Source of the DNA: Tepidimonas alkaliphilus
GTDB lineage: Bacteria; Pseudomonadota; Gammaproteobacteria; Burkholderiales; Burkholderiaceae_C
NCBI RefSeq assembly: GCF_007556595.1
Contig: NZ_VJNB01000002.1
Location: 124,001-188,000 of the forward strand
DNA length: 64,000 nucleotides
Direction of reading: 5' to 3'
The position numbers and the translations under genes were made by a program. This document shows, piece after piece, positions 29,223 to 40,785 of the stretch (the stretch's first letter is position 1; each line of letters begins with the position of its first letter). Under the pieces are notes generated by a model. That model worked only from the letters and a program-made list of their open reading frames with translations. It was not told the origin of the DNA and made no database searches.

Positions 29223-30178
29223 ACGCCCCTGTCCTTCCTCAAACCTTGCAACCTATCCTGCACTGGCCCCACCTTGACGCGCTGGAGGAGGAGGCCATCT
29301 TCATCCTGCGCGAGGCGGTGGCGGCCTTCGAACGCCCGGCGCTGCTGTTTTCCGGCGGCAAGGATTCCTGCGTCGTGCTGCATCTGGCGCGCAAGGCGTT
29401 TCAGCGCCGTGGCGCCGACGGCCGCTGGCGGGGCCGGCTGCCGCTGCCGCTGCTGCACATCGACACCGGGCACAACTTCCCGGAGGTCATCGCCTTTCGC
29501 GACGCGCTGGTGGCCGAGCACGGCGATGCGCTCCTCATCGGCCACGTGGAGGACTCCATCCGCCGCGGCAGCGTGCGCCTGGCCGATGCGCACGCCTCGC
29601 GCAACGCCGCGCAAAGCGTCACCCTGCTGGAAACGATCGAGGCGCACCGCCTCGACGTGCTCATCGGCGGGGCGCGCCGCGACGAAGAGAAGGCGCGCGC
29701 CAAGGAGCGGCTGTTCAGTCACCGCGACGCCTTCGGCCAGTGGCAGCCCAAGGCCCAGCGGCCCGAACTGTGGACGCTGTTCAACACCCGGCTGCACCCG
29801 GGCGAGCACATGCGCGCCTTTCCGATCAGCAACTGGACCGAGCTGGACGTGTGGGCCTACATCGCGCGCGAGCGCATCGCGCTGCCCAGCCTGTACTGGG
29901 CGCACGAGCGCGCCGTGGTGCGCCGCGGCGGCCTGCTGGTGCCGGTCACCCCCCTGACCCCGCCGCAGCCCGATGAACGGGTGGAGACGCTGTCGGTGCG
30001 CTTTCGCACCGTCGGCGACATGAGCTGCACCTGCCCGGTGGAAAGCCATGCCGCAGATGCCGAAGCCATCGTGCGCGAAACGCTGGCCAGCCGCATCAGC
30101 GAACGCGGCGCCACTCGCATCGACGACCGCGCCAGCGACGCCGCCATGGAGCGGCGCAAGCGCGAAGGCTACTTCTGA
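29219..30178 (+). CDS. cysD: Sulfate adenylyltransferase subunit 2
   Basis: Catalytic subunit of ATP sulfurylase, making APS from sulfate and ATP together with the CysN GTPase. 319 residues. PP-loop LLFSGGKDSCVVLHLARKA, HIDTGHNFPEVI, GGARRDEEKARAKER and the C-terminal RRKREGYF are all standard. Start GTG at 29219 overlaps the cysH stop (GTGA). cysN follows after 28 bases. Confidence 0.96.
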   Translation: MNAPVLPQTLQPILHWPHLDALEEEAIFILREAVAAFERPALLFSGGKDSCVVLHLARKAFQRRGADGRWRGRLPLPLLHIDTGHNFPEVIAFRDALVAEHGDALLIGHVEDSIRRGSVRLADAHASRNAAQSVTLLETIEAHRLDVLIGGARRDEEKARAKERLFSHRDAFGQWQPKAQRPELWTLFNTRLHPGEHMRAFPISNWTELDVWAYIARERIALPSLYWAHERAVVRRGGLLVPVTPLTPPQPDERVETLSVRFRTVGDMSCTCPVESHAADAEAIVRETLASRISERGATRIDDRASDAAMERRKREGYF

Positions 30179-30206
30179 ACCCTCATCGCTGAGAACGCTG
30201 ACCGCC

Positions 30207-31490
30207 ATGCCCCAGGAACCGACCCCTGCCACCCACGCCGCGCTGCGCGTGCTGACTGCCGGCAGCGTCGATGACGGCAAAAGCACCCTGATCGGGCGCC
30301 TGTTGCTGGATGCGCAGGCGCTCATGACTGACCAGCTCGACGCGCTGCGCCAGCGCAGCGCCACCGGCGACACGCTGGAACTGGCCCTGCTGACCGACGG
30401 CCTGGAGGCCGAGCGCGAGCAGGGCATCACCATCGACGTGGCGCACCGCTACTTCGCCACCCCGCGGCGCAAGTTCATCCTGGCCGATGCGCCGGGCCAC
30501 GAGCAGTACACGCGCAACATGGTCACCGCCGCCGCCGGCAGCCACGCCGCCATCGTGCTGGTGGATCCCACCAAGCTGGATCTGCGGCGCCGCCCGCTGC
30601 AGCTGCTGCCGCAGACGCGGCGCCACCTGCTGCTGGCGCATCGGCTGGGGGTGGCGCACCTGATCCTGGCGGTCAACAAGATCGACGCCGTGGCTGACGC
30701 CGCCGCCACCTTCGGCGCCGTGGCCGAAGCGCTGCAGACTTTCAGCGCCCAAGCGGGGCTAAAACCCACCGCGGTGCTGCCGATCTCGGCGCTGCACGGC
30801 CACAACGTCACCCAGCGGCTGGGGGTTCCCTGGTATCAGGGCCCGTCCTTGCTGGAGCTGCTGGAGACGCTGCCGGTGCCGAAACCGCCGCGCGAGGAGC
30901 CCTGGAGCCTGCCGGTGCAGTGGGTGCAGCGCGACGGCGACGGCACCGGGCACCAGCCCCGCATCCACTGGGGTCGGCTGACCGCCGGCCGGGTGCGCGT
31001 CGGTGAGGAGGTGCAGGTTCACCCCAGCGGCCAGCGGGCGCGCGTGGCCGCCATCCGGCATCACGGCGGCACTGAACTGGCGCAGGCGCAGGCGGGCCAG
31101 TCGGTCGGCCTCGTGCTGGATCGAGCGCTGGACGTCTCGCGCGGCGACTGGCTCGGCGCGCCGCAGACGCTGCTCGGCCAGCGGCGCTTTGCCGCCACCG
31201 CGGCGTGGCTGGACGAAGAGCCGGCCATCGTCGGCCAGCGCGCGTGGCTGCGCCACGGCCACCGCTGGGTGCAGGCGCGCTTGGCAGCCATCGAGCACCG
31301 GCTTGATCTGGACACGCTGCAGCCCGCCGGCGACGCGCAGCTTGCGCCCAACGACCTGGGCCGCGTGGTCATCGAAGCCGCCGAGCCGCTGCCGCTGCGC
31401 CCCTTTGCCAGCGCTGGGCCCGAGCGCGGCGCGCTGTTGATGGTCGATCCTGGCACGCACCGCACGCTGGCGGCGCTGCTGGTGGCATAA
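30207..31490 (+). CDS. cysN: Sulfate adenylyltransferase subunit 1 (GTPase)
   Basis: GTPase that drives APS synthesis by CysD. 427 residues, somewhat shorter than E. coli CysN (about 475), with no C-terminal APS kinase fusion. G motifs: AGSVDDGKST (G1), REQGITIDVAHRYF (G2), ADAPGHEQY (G3), VNKID (G4) and PISAL (G5), followed by EF-Tu-like beta-barrel domains. The ATG at 30207 begins at family homology; cobA starts four bases after the stop. Confidence 0.95.
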   Translation: MPQEPTPATHAALRVLTAGSVDDGKSTLIGRLLLDAQALMTDQLDALRQRSATGDTLELALLTDGLEAEREQGITIDVAHRYFATPRRKFILADAPGHEQYTRNMVTAAAGSHAAIVLVDPTKLDLRRRPLQLLPQTRRHLLLAHRLGVAHLILAVNKIDAVADAAATFGAVAEALQTFSAQAGLKPTAVLPISALHGHNVTQRLGVPWYQGPSLLELLETLPVPKPPREEPWSLPVQWVQRDGDGTGHQPRIHWGRLTAGRVRVGEEVQVHPSGQRARVAAIRHHGGTELAQAQAGQSVGLVLDRALDVSRGDWLGAPQTLLGQRRFAATAAWLDEEPAIVGQRAWLRHGHRWVQARLAAIEHRLDLDTLQPAGDAQLAPNDLGRVVIEAAEPLPLRPFASAGPERGALLMVDPGTHRTLAALLVA

Positions 31491-31494
31491 GCCC

Positions 31495-32256
31495 ATGGGC
31501 ACCGTCGCGTTTGTGGGCGCGGGCGCCGGCGCTGCCGACCTGATCACGCTGCGCGGCGCGCGGCTGCTGGCGCAAGCCGACGTGGTGTTGGCCGATGCGC
31601 TGACCGACCCGGCGCTGCGCGCGCTGGCACCCCAAGCGCGCTGGCTGGGGGTCGGCAAACGCGGCTTTGGCCGCGCCACCGCGCAAGAAGTGATCCACGC
31701 TCTACTGCTGCGTCACGCGGCGCGCTGCCGGCTGGTGGTGCGGCTCAAGGGCGGCGACCCAAGCATCTTCGGACGGCTGGAGGAGGAGCTGGCGGTGGTG
31801 CGCACCGCCGGGCACGAGACCGTGGTGGTGCCCGGCGTCACCGCGGCGTTGGCCGCCGCCGCCGATGCGCAGCGTCCGCTGACGCGCCGCGGCCACGGTC
31901 GCAGCGTGGCCCTCACGACTGCCATGACCCGCGAGCACAAGCTGCAAGCCGGCCAGCACGCCGACACCGAAGTGTTCTACATGGCCGGACGACAACTGCC
32001 GGCGCTGGCGCGGCAGCTGCAAGCTGCAGGCTGGCACGCCGACACCCCGGTGCAGGTGGTCTCGCGGGCGGGCTGGCCGGATGCGATCGTCACCGCGCAT
32101 ACGCTGGCCACCCTTGCGCAGGCCAGCGTGCTGCACAGCGGACGGCCCACCGTGGTGACCGTGGGCGCTGGAGCGGCTGAGCTTGCGTCCGACGCCATCG
32201 GCGCCGCCCTGACACTGGACAGCCGTCCTGCCGCGCTTAAAGCGACACCAGCTTGA
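31495..32256 (+). CDS. cobA: Uroporphyrinogen-III C-methyltransferase
   Basis: SAM-dependent double methylation of uroporphyrinogen III to precorrin-2, the branch point to siroheme for CysI. 253 residues, so the stand-alone SUMT form, not the trifunctional CysG. Motifs: FVGAGAGAADLITLRGARLL, RLKGGDPSIFGR, PGVTAALAAAA and PLTRRG. Last gene of the cys run; its 3' end overlaps the convergent TSUP gene by 20 bases. Confidence 0.93.
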   Translation: MGTVAFVGAGAGAADLITLRGARLLAQADVVLADALTDPALRALAPQARWLGVGKRGFGRATAQEVIHALLLRHAARCRLVVRLKGGDPSIFGRLEEELAVVRTAGHETVVVPGVTAALAAAADAQRPLTRRGHGRSVALTTAMTREHKLQAGQHADTEVFYMAGRQLPALARQLQAAGWHADTPVQVVSRAGWPDAIVTAHTLATLAQASVLHSGRPTVVTVGAGAAELASDAIGAALTLDSRPAALKATPA

Positions 32257-33064
32257 AGCCGACCCACGCCAGCAGCAGCGACAGCAGCGAGCGCACCAGC
32301 GTCACCGGCGCTTTCGACACCAGCCGGCTGCCGAGCCAGATGCCCGGCAGCGAGCCGGTCAACAGCCACGCCAGCAACCCCCAGTCCACCGACCCCAGCG
32401 CGGCGTGACCCAGGCCCGCCACCAGCGTCAGCGGCACCGCGTAGGTGACGTCGGCGGCCACCAGGCGCGCCAGCGGGAGCTGGGGATACAGCAGCATCAG
32501 CACCGCCACCCCGACGGCGCCCGCTCCGACCGATGTCAACGTCACCAAGGCTCCAATGGTCGCTCCCATCAGCCACGGCCCCCAAGCCCAACGGGGACGC
32601 TGCTGCTCCTCGAGCGATACGGACGCGTGCGCCACGGCGCGCGCCGCGGCGGTGTCGGCGCGGCTGCGCCACCACCACCCGGCCCGGATGACCTTGTAGG
32701 CGGTGGCCGCCGCCGTCAGCCACAGCATGATGCCCAGCGTCACTTTCATCGCTGCGTGCACCGCCGGGTTGGCAGCGCCCCAGTGCGCCAACGCCACCAG
32801 CATCACGGCAGCCCCAAGGAGCCCACCGCCAGTGAGCTGCGCCACCACGCGCCATGGCACCAGACGGTGCCGCGCAAACGACACGGCGCCGGCGCTTTTG
32901 GTCAGCGCGGCAAACAGCAAGTCGGTGCCGACCGCCAGGTGCGGCTGCACGCCAAAGCCATAGATCAGCAGCGGGGTCATCAACGAGCCGCCGCCGACGC
33001 CCGTGAGGCCGACCACCAGCCCCACCGCCGCGCCGCCCACCACATAAGCCCATTCGATCGTCAT
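32237..33064 (-). CDS. TSUP family (TauE/SafE) sulfur-compound transporter
   Basis: Inner-membrane protein of 275 residues with about eight hydrophobic helices, belonging to the TSUP/DUF81 family. The N-terminal GGAAVGLVVGLTGVGGGSLMTPLL and the repeat ATIGALVTLTSVGAGAVGVAVL in the second half are the two family signatures. Members move sulfite, sulfonates, sulfate or thiosulfate; its position beside the cys cluster suggests sulfate/sulfite transport. ATG at 33064 begins the first helix. The AT-rich upstream region (about 33095-33145) could carry a CysB-type site. Confidence 0.86.
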   Translation of the reverse strand: MTIEWAYVVGGAAVGLVVGLTGVGGGSLMTPLLIYGFGVQPHLAVGTDLLFAALTKSAGAVSFARHRLVPWRVVAQLTGGGLLGAAVMLVALAHWGAANPAVHAAMKVTLGIMLWLTAAATAYKVIRAGWWWRSRADTAAARAVAHASVSLEEQQRPRWAWGPWLMGATIGALVTLTSVGAGAVGVAVLMLLYPQLPLARLVAADVTYAVPLTLVAGLGHAALGSVDWGLLAWLLTGSLPGIWLGSRLVSKAPVTLVRSLLSLLLAWVGFKLVSL

Positions 33065-33196
33065 GGGGCGCACTCTAGAGCCGACGCATCGAAACTCCAA
33101 CGACTTTTTTGTCTTTTTCTTATCAATTCAAGAAATAAAGAGGGCAGGGGAAAATCCAGCGGCGCAACCATCGCGAGCGCATGGCCATGCCGGGTT

Positions 33197-34507
33197 TCAA
33201 CTTAGCGGCAACACCAGCAACGCACGGAAGTCGTTGACGTTGGTGTAGGTCGGCCCCGTCACCAGCAGGTCGCCCAGCTGCGCGAAGAAGGTGTAGGCGT
33301 CGTGGCCGTCCAGGTGCGCGCGCGCCGACACGCCCAGCGCCTGCGCGCGCGCAAGCGTATCCGGCGCGACGAACGCGCCGGCGTTGTCCTCGCTGCCGTC
33401 GATGCCGTCGGTGTCGGCCGCCAGCGCCCACACGCCCGGCTCGCCGCGCAGCGCCAGCGCGGCGCCGAGCAAGAATTCGGTGGCGCGCCCGCCGCGGCCC
33501 GCCGCACCGCCCACCGTCACCGTCGTCTCGCCGCCCGACAGCAGCACGCACGGCGCCGCCCACGGCGTGCCGTGGCGCGCCACCGAGCGCGCCAGCGCCG
33601 CGTGCAGCTGGCCGACGACGCGGCTTTCGCCCTCCAGGTCGTCCGCCAGCACGTGCGCGGCCAGTCCGGCCGCGCGGGCGGCCTCCGCCGCGGCCTGCAG
33701 GCTGGCGCGCGGGGTGGCGATCACGTGCACCTCGTGCCCGCGCAGGCGCGCGTCACCCGGCTTGGGGGTCTCCCACGCGCCGCTGATGAGCCCCTGCTCG
33801 GCCGCCGGCGGCAGCGTCACGCCGTAGCGCCGCGCCACGGCCAACGCGTCGGCGCAGGTGGTGGGGTCCGGCACCGTGGGGCCGCTGGCGATCACCGCCG
33901 GGTCGTCGCCCGGCACGTCGCTGATGGCCAGCGTCACCACCTTGGCCGGCGCGCACGCCGCCGCCAGCCGCCCGCCCTGGATCGCCGACAGGTGCTTGCG
34001 CACGCCGTTCATCTCGTCGATGGTGGCGCCGCTGCGCAGCAGCGCGCGGGCGATGGCCTGCACGTCCGCCAGCGTCACGCCCGGCTGCGCCAGCGGCAGC
34101 AGCGCCGAGCCGCCGCCCGACATCAGCGCGATGACGAGATCGTCGGCGGTCAGCCCCTGCACCAGCGCGAGCATGCGCTGCGCCGCTTGCCAGCCGGCTT
34201 CGTCCGGCACCGGGTGCGCGGCCTCCACGATCTCGATGCGCCCGCCCGCGGCGCCGGGCGGCGTGTGGCCATAGCGCGTCACCACCAGCCCTTGCAGTGG
34301 CCGATCCGCCGGCCAGTGCGCCTGCAGCGCCGCGGCCATCGCCGCGCTGGCCTTGCCGGCCCCCACCACCACCGTGCGGCCGCGCGGCGGCGCCGGCAGC
34401 CAGGACGGCAGCAGCGCCTGCGGCTGCGCGCGCCGCACCGCGGCGTCGAACAACCGCCGCAGCAGCGCGCGCGCCTGCGCGTCGCTCAGGCCCAGCGCGC
34501 CCGCCAT
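33197..34507 (-). CDS. ttuD: Glycerate 2-kinase / hydroxypyruvate reductase family (MOFRL)
   Basis: 436-residue protein of the MOFRL/DUF4147 family, variously annotated as glycerate 2-kinase or hydroxypyruvate reductase (TtuD); biochemistry favours D-glycerate 2-kinase. Visible blocks: VVVGAGKASAAMAAAL, ALMSGGGSALLPLP-like loop, DEMNGVRKHLSAIQGGRLA, AISDVPGDDPAVIASGP, LLSGGETTVTV and the C-terminal ALAADTDGIDGSEDNAGAF. ATG at 34507 lies inside the end of hyi (22-base overlap), so the two are translationally coupled at the end of the glpR-glpK-hyi-ttuD run. Confidence 0.9.
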   Translation of the reverse strand: MAGALGLSDAQARALLRRLFDAAVRRAQPQALLPSWLPAPPRGRTVVVGAGKASAAMAAALQAHWPADRPLQGLVVTRYGHTPPGAAGGRIEIVEAAHPVPDEAGWQAAQRMLALVQGLTADDLVIALMSGGGSALLPLAQPGVTLADVQAIARALLRSGATIDEMNGVRKHLSAIQGGRLAAACAPAKVVTLAISDVPGDDPAVIASGPTVPDPTTCADALAVARRYGVTLPPAAEQGLISGAWETPKPGDARLRGHEVHVIATPRASLQAAAEAARAAGLAAHVLADDLEGESRVVGQLHAALARSVARHGTPWAAPCVLLSGGETTVTVGGAAGRGGRATEFLLGAALALRGEPGVWALAADTDGIDGSEDNAGAFVAPDTLARAQALGVSARAHLDGHDAYTFFAQLGDLLVTGPTYTNVNDFRALLVLPLS

Positions 34508-35262
34508 CCCAGCCCCTCCTCGGTCGTCGTGCGCGGGTGGTATTCGCAGCCAACCCAGCCGTCGTAGCCCAGCCGGTCCAGCTCGCCGAGCACCGCCTCC
34601 CAGGCGATCTCGCCGCTGCCGGGCTCGTGCCGGCCCGGGTTGTCGGCGATCTGCACGTGGCCGATGCGCGCCCAATGGCGCCGCAGCGTGCCGATCAGCT
34701 CACCTTCCATGCGTTGCGCATGATAGATGTCGTAAAGCAGCGCAACGTTGGGGGCGCCCGCAGCGTCGAGCACCTCCAGCGCCTGCGCCGTGCGGTGGAT
34801 GAAGAAGCCGGGCACGTCGAAGGTGTTGATCGGCTCCAGCAGCAGCTGGATGCCGTGCGGCTGCAGCGCGCGCGCCGCCCAGCGCAGGTTGTCCACCAGC
34901 ACCTGGCGCGCCTCCACCGCCGGCACGTGCGGCGGGGCAAGGCCGGCGATGACGTTGAGGCGCGGCACCGCCAGCGCCCGTGCGTAGTCCAGCGCGCGCG
35001 CCACGCCGTCGCGGAACTCGGCCACGCGGTCCGGGTGGCAGGCGATGCCGCGCTCGCCGCCGGCCCAGTCGCCAGCCGGCAGGTTGTGCAGCACCAGCGG
35101 CACGCCAGCCTCGCGCAGCGCGGCGCGCCAGTCCTCCACCGGCGCGTCGTAGGGGAACTGCACCTCCACCGCCGCAAAGCCCGCGCGCGCCGCCGCCGTC
35201 GGTCGCTCCAACAATGGCCGCTCGGTAAACAACATCGTAAGATTGGCCGCCCAACGCAACAT
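34486..35262 (-). CDS. hyi: Hydroxypyruvate isomerase
   Basis: TIM-barrel sugar-isomerase-like enzyme interconverting hydroxypyruvate and tartronate semialdehyde. The 258-residue protein matches E. coli Hyi closely by eye: RWAANLTMLFTE at the start, LHNLPAGDWAGGERGIAC, LLEPINTFDVPGF, YDIYHAQRMEGEL, IGHVQIADNPGRHEPG and WVGCEYHPRTTTEEGL. The metal-binding Glu, Asp, His and Glu positions are kept. It starts 11 bases after the glpK stop. gcl and glxR, usual neighbours of hyi, are absent here. Confidence 0.93.
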   Translation of the reverse strand: MLRWAANLTMLFTERPLLERPTAAARAGFAAVEVQFPYDAPVEDWRAALREAGVPLVLHNLPAGDWAGGERGIACHPDRVAEFRDGVARALDYARALAVPRLNVIAGLAPPHVPAVEARQVLVDNLRWAARALQPHGIQLLLEPINTFDVPGFFIHRTAQALEVLDAAGAPNVALLYDIYHAQRMEGELIGTLRRHWARIGHVQIADNPGRHEPGSGEIAWEAVLGELDRLGYDGWVGCEYHPRTTTEEGLGWRARWA

Positions 35263-35273
35263 GGCGTCCGCTC

Positions 35274-36812
<1,539 letters not shown>

Positions 36813-36820
36813 GGCGGCGT

Positions 36821-37615
36821 TCACTCCCCGGCCACAACGCAGGCCACGTCGGCCTCGCGCAGCAAAGCGTCAAACGGCGGCGGCGGCGCGCGGTCGGTGT
36901 AGAGGCGCGTCAACTCGCCGATGTGGCCAACCTCTACCATGGCCGGGCGGCCAAACTTGCTGTGGTCGGCGCACAGCCACACCTGGCGGGCATGCTCGAT
37001 GATGGTGCGCGCCGCCTTGACTTCGCGCACGTCGTAATCGCGCAGCGTGCCGTCGGCTTCGATGGCCGAAATGCCAATGAGCGCGATATCCACGCGAAAC
37101 TGTCGCAGAAAATCAATCGTGACCTCGCCGACAATCCCGCGATCGCGTGCGCGCACCACACCGCCGGCGATGATGACCTCGCAATCAGGGTTGTCGGCCA
37201 AAATGGCCGCCACGTTGAGGTTGTTGGTGATGACGCGCAACCCCCGATGCTGCAGCAGCGCGCGCGCCACCGCCTCGGTGGTGGTGCCGATGTTGAGAAT
37301 CAACGAGCAGCCCGCCGGCACGTCGCGCGCGACCGCGCGCGCAATCGCCTCCTTGGCCGCGGCGTTGAGCCCCTGGCGCTGCTGGTAGCCGAGGTTTTCC
37401 ACCGTCGAAACCGGCGTGCGCACGCCGCCATGGTAGCGCGCCAGCAACCCGCGCTGCTCCAGCTCGCGCACGTCGCGACGCACCGTCTGCAGCGTCACGC
37501 CAAAGCGCTGCGCCAGCGCTTCAATGGTTAGTGCGCCGGCTTGTCGCACGGCAGCCAGCAGCTCGCTTTGACGCGGGTTGAGGGCGCGCCGACGCGGCGC
37601 GGCAGAAGCAGCCAT
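36821..37615 (-). CDS. glpR: DeoR/GlpR family repressor of glycerol metabolism
   Basis: DNA-binding repressor of 264 residues: DeoR winged HTH ([46 protein letters not shown] is the span 16-60) and a sugar-phosphate-sensing C-terminal domain ([32 protein letters not shown], and [10 protein letters not shown]). The class normally releases DNA on binding glycerol 3-phosphate. ATG at 37615 is selected as the start; 24 upstream in-frame residues are unconserved. It is the first gene of glpR-glpK-hyi-ttuD and divergent from glpD, placing the operator in the 112-base gap. Confidence 0.93.
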   Translation of the reverse strand: MAASAAPRRRALNPRQSELLAAVRQAGALTIEALAQRFGVTLQTVRRDVRELEQRGLLARYHGGVRTPVSTVENLGYQQRQGLNAAAKEAIARAVARDVPAGCSLILNIGTTTEAVARALLQHRGLRVITNNLNVAAILADNPDCEVIIAGGVVRARDRGIVGEVTIDFLRQFRVDIALIGISAIEADGTLRDYDVREVKAARTIIEHARQVWLCADHSKFGRPAMVEVGHIGELTRLYTDRAPPPPFDALLREADVACVVAGE

Positions 37616-37649
37616 GCCGAAATGGTAGCGCAGCCCCTGGGGATGAAGG

Positions 37650-37700
37650 GCTTTGGATCGAATTCGAACAGAAACGATCAAACTCAACTATCATCGAAAA
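37650..37700. promoter_or_regulatory. Candidate GlpR operator between glpR and glpD
   Basis: The divergent region holds the perfect palindrome TCGAATTCGA (37658-37667) followed by related ATCGA/CGATC elements (AACGATCAA around 37673-37681 and CATCGAAAA around 37692-37700). E. coli GlpR half-sites also centre on TTCG/CGAA. The block is AT-rich against its surroundings. Binding is inferred from position and motif resemblance only. Confidence 0.4.
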
Positions 37701-37727
37701 AGTATTGTTGTTCGCCCTCGCCCTACC

Positions 37728-39266
37728 ATGCTGCCCTCTATGGCCCCTGCGACCTTGCCCGCTGACGTCGATGTGCTGATCGTCGGCGGCGGCATCAACG
37801 GCTGCGGCATCGCGCGCGATTTGGCGGGCCGCGGCGTGCGCGTGCTGCTGTGCGAGCAGCATGATCTGGCCGCGCACACGTCGTCCGCCTCCACCAAGCT
37901 GATCCACGGCGGCTTGCGCTACCTCGAATACGGCGAGTTGGGTTTGGTGCGCAAAGCCTTGGCGGAACGCGAGGTCTTGCTGCGCATCGCGCCCCACGTG
38001 ATCGAGCCGCTGCGCCTGGTCATGCCGCACGACGCCGGCATGCGCCCGATGTGGATGATTCGGCTCGGCTTGTGGCTTTACGACCACCTGGCCCGGCGCG
38101 AGCTGCTGCCCGCCTCGCAAGCGCTGGATCTGCAGCTTCATCCTGCCGGCGCGGCGTTGCAGCCCCAGTGGCGGCAAGCGTTCGCCTACAGCGACGGCTG
38201 GGTGGACGACGCGCGCCTGGTGGTGCTCAACGCACTGGATGCGGCGCAACGTGGCGCCACCGTGCTGACGCACACCCGCTGTGAGCAGCTGCAGCGCCTG
38301 CCGCAGCATTGGCGCGCACGCCTGCGCGGCACGGACGGCCGGCTGCACGAAGTGCGCGCGCGCGTGGTGGTCAATGCCGCAGGCCCCTGGGCAGAGGCGT
38401 TTTTGCAAGGGCAGGCGGGCTTGCGCCCCGGCTGTCACTTGCGGCTGGTGCGCGGCAGCCACATCGTGGTGCCGCGCCTGCCGCAGCACGAGACGGCGTA
38501 TTTGTTACAAGCCACCGACCGCCGGGTGCTGTTCGCCATTCCTTATGAAGAACGCTACACCCTGATCGGCACCACGGATGTGGAGCACCACGGCGACCCG
38601 GGGCAAGCGATCGCCGATACGCAGGAAATCGCCTACCTGTGCCGCGAGGCCAGCCGTTACCTGCGGCACCCGGTACACCCCGACGACGTGGTCTGGCACT
38701 ACAGCGGCGTGCGCCCGCTGCTGGACGACGGCGCCGACGCCTCCGCGGTCACGCGCGACTACCGGCTCGAATGGGACGTCGAACCCGGGGCGCCCCTTTT
38801 GACTGTCTGGGGTGGCAAGCTCACCACCTACCGCACGTTGGCGCTGGAAGCGGCGCAACGCCTCGCTCCTCATTTGGGACTGGGGAAAGTCGCGGACTGG
38901 ACGCGCCGCGTCGCGCTGCCGGGCGGTGACTTCGACGACCTCATTGGCCCCAGCGCCACGCCGATGCAAGCCCGCCAACGCTTCACGGAGCATTTGCAAC
39001 AGCGTTACCCCTGGCTGCCAACCGCGGTGGCCAAGCGCTGGGCGCGCAGCTACGGCACCCTGGCGCTGAAGTGGCTGCGCGACACGCAAGGGCCGGCCGA
39101 CCTTGGACGCGAAGTGGCGCCAGGACTGTTTGAAGCCGAGCTGCGCCACCTCGTGCGGCAGGAGTGGGCGCGCAGCGCCGACGACGTGTTGTGGCGCCGC
39201 AGCAAGCTGGGCTTGCACCTGGATGCCACGGCGCGCGCGCGCGTGGCCGCCTGGTTTCAAACCTGA
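37728..39266 (+). CDS. glpD: Aerobic glycerol-3-phosphate dehydrogenase
   Basis: FAD enzyme at the inner membrane oxidising glycerol 3-phosphate to dihydroxyacetone phosphate and passing electrons to quinone. 512 residues from ATG 37728. FAD-binding motif [23 protein letters not shown] near the N-terminus is spread over residues 12-34; [40 protein letters not shown] and the C-terminal domain are typical. No Shine-Dalgarno site precedes the ATG. The 3' end overlaps the convergent PAS chemoreceptor gene by ten bases. Confidence 0.95.
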   Translation: MLPSMAPATLPADVDVLIVGGGINGCGIARDLAGRGVRVLLCEQHDLAAHTSSASTKLIHGGLRYLEYGELGLVRKALAEREVLLRIAPHVIEPLRLVMPHDAGMRPMWMIRLGLWLYDHLARRELLPASQALDLQLHPAGAALQPQWRQAFAYSDGWVDDARLVVLNALDAAQRGATVLTHTRCEQLQRLPQHWRARLRGTDGRLHEVRARVVVNAAGPWAEAFLQGQAGLRPGCHLRLVRGSHIVVPRLPQHETAYLLQATDRRVLFAIPYEERYTLIGTTDVEHHGDPGQAIADTQEIAYLCREASRYLRHPVHPDDVVWHYSGVRPLLDDGADASAVTRDYRLEWDVEPGAPLLTVWGGKLTTYRTLALEAAQRLAPHLGLGKVADWTRRVALPGGDFDDLIGPSATPMQARQRFTEHLQQRYPWLPTAVAKRWARSYGTLALKWLRDTQGPADLGREVAPGLFEAELRHLVRQEWARSADDVLWRRSKLGLHLDATARARVAAWFQT

Positions 39267-40582
39267 GCGTCGCGCTCGGCCTGTTCGAATTCGTTTTGCA
39301 AGGCCGTGATCGAGCTGGCGTAGTCGCGCGCCATGTGCTTGATGACGCGCATGGTCTCTTGAGCCTGACGGGCCAGTTGCACCACTTCATCCACTCGCTG
39401 CAAGCCCTGCTGCACCGCTTGCACCGTGTGACCCGTATGGACGCGAAACTGCTCGATCGTGCGCGCAATGTCCACGGTAGCCTCGCGCGTATTCTCCGCC
39501 AGACGGCGCACCGCATCGGCCACCACCGCGAAACCCCGACCCGCTTCCCCGGCGCGGGCGGCTTCGATCGCGGCGTTGAGCGCCAAGATATTGGTCTGAA
39601 ACGCAATATCCTGGATTTGCTGCACGATGCCCGAGATGCGCTGGATCTGGCCGTCCATTTGCGCCGTGTCCTGGGCGGTGCCTTGCAGGGCGGCAGCCAT
39701 CTCGGCGATGCGCTGCGCGGTCTCTTGCACAATGCTCTGGGCCTGCGCGGCCTGCTCGTCGGAGCGCTGCGCGATGCCATGCGCCTGCTGGACCGATTGC
39801 ACCAACCGCTGCGAGCGCAACACCCGCTCGGTAATGTCGTAGGCCAGCTTGACCACCCCCACCACACGCCCGTGCGCGTCGGTAATCGGGTTGTAAGATG
39901 CCTGCAGCCAGACCACGCTGCCGTCCTTGCGACGGCGCTCGATGCGATCGACGAACGGGCGCCCTTCGCGCAGCCGCTGCCAAAACGCCGCATACTGAGG
40001 GCTGGCGGCGTAGTCCGGCGCGCAAAAAATGCGGTGATGCTGGCCCACCACTTCGGCCGCGCTGGCGTAACCCATGGTGCGCACAAACGCCTCGTTGGCG
40101 TAGCGCACCGTGCCTTGGGTGTCAAACTCGATGATGGCGGTGGTGCGCTGCAACGCCGCTTCCAAGTCATGCGCCCGTTGCTGGGCATCCAGCCGCTCGG
40201 TCACGTCGGCCTCAATGGCATAGACCCCCTGCAAGCGACCGCGCCGGTCGCGCACCGGGTTGTAGGACACCCCTACCACAATGGCCCGCCCGTGCACGCA
40301 GCAGCGGCGGAAAATATCCTTGACCGTGCGGCCCTCCTGCAGTGTGGCCCAAACGCGCTGCCAGTGCGCTTGCTCTGACGATCCCTGTCCGTGCCAGGCA
40401 GCCACCGATTGGCCGCACAACGCGGCTGGATCCGCGGCGTCATACAGCTCGGCATAGCGCGCATTGCAGCGCACGATACGGGCGCGCTCATCCAACCACG
40501 CCACGGCATTGCCGGCTTCCAACGACGTCAACACACGGCGGGCCGCCCCCGCAGGCCAAACGGTTGTTCTCCTCCAGCGCAT
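39257..40582 (-). CDS. Soluble PAS-PAS methyl-accepting chemotaxis protein
   Basis: 441-residue cytoplasmic receptor without membrane helices. Two PAS/PAC units (about 18-130 and 140-255; the second with [22 protein letters not shown] and [18 protein letters not shown]) are followed by a short signalling module (about 270-425) with hairpin [18 protein letters not shown]. It resembles soluble Aer/BdlA-like receptors that sense redox, energy state or intracellular metabolites. No C-terminal pentapeptide. AAAGG lies about six bases before ATG 40582. It sits between glpD and the ugp operon, so a link to glycerol or energy sensing is possible but unproven. Confidence 0.9.
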   Translation of the reverse strand: MRWRRTTVWPAGAARRVLTSLEAGNAVAWLDERARIVRCNARYAELYDAADPAALCGQSVAAWHGQGSSEQAHWQRVWATLQEGRTVKDIFRRCCVHGRAIVVGVSYNPVRDRRGRLQGVYAIEADVTERLDAQQRAHDLEAALQRTTAIIEFDTQGTVRYANEAFVRTMGYASAAEVVGQHHRIFCAPDYAASPQYAAFWQRLREGRPFVDRIERRRKDGSVVWLQASYNPITDAHGRVVGVVKLAYDITERVLRSQRLVQSVQQAHGIAQRSDEQAAQAQSIVQETAQRIAEMAAALQGTAQDTAQMDGQIQRISGIVQQIQDIAFQTNILALNAAIEAARAGEAGRGFAVVADAVRRLAENTREATVDIARTIEQFRVHTGHTVQAVQQGLQRVDEVVQLARQAQETMRVIKHMARDYASSITALQNEFEQAERDAQV

Positions 40583-40699
40583 CACAGCCTTTCGATGAAA
40601 AAGAGGGAATGGGTCGATCGAGCCCGCGATGCTGCCATACCACCCTGGGTAGGGTTCAATGGGGAAAACCTGGAGGCGCCGTGCCGCCGTTCAAATTTT

Positions 40700-40765
40700 T
40701 GTCATAAAACGCGCGGATGATTGCGCTCTTGATAGAATGTTTTCGCTCCCGTTCACCCTCAACCC
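40700..40765 (+). promoter_or_regulatory. Promoter region of the ugp operon
   Basis: An AT-rich patch before ugpB contains TAGAAT (40733-40738), a good -10 candidate, followed by ATGTTTTCGCTCCCG (40738-40752), which resembles the TGTTGTTCGCCCTCG stretch just before glpD. The similarity could reflect a shared GlpR-type site. No clear -35 is visible. Confidence 0.35.
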
Positions 40766-40785
40766 CTTTTGACAGGAGTCACGTT

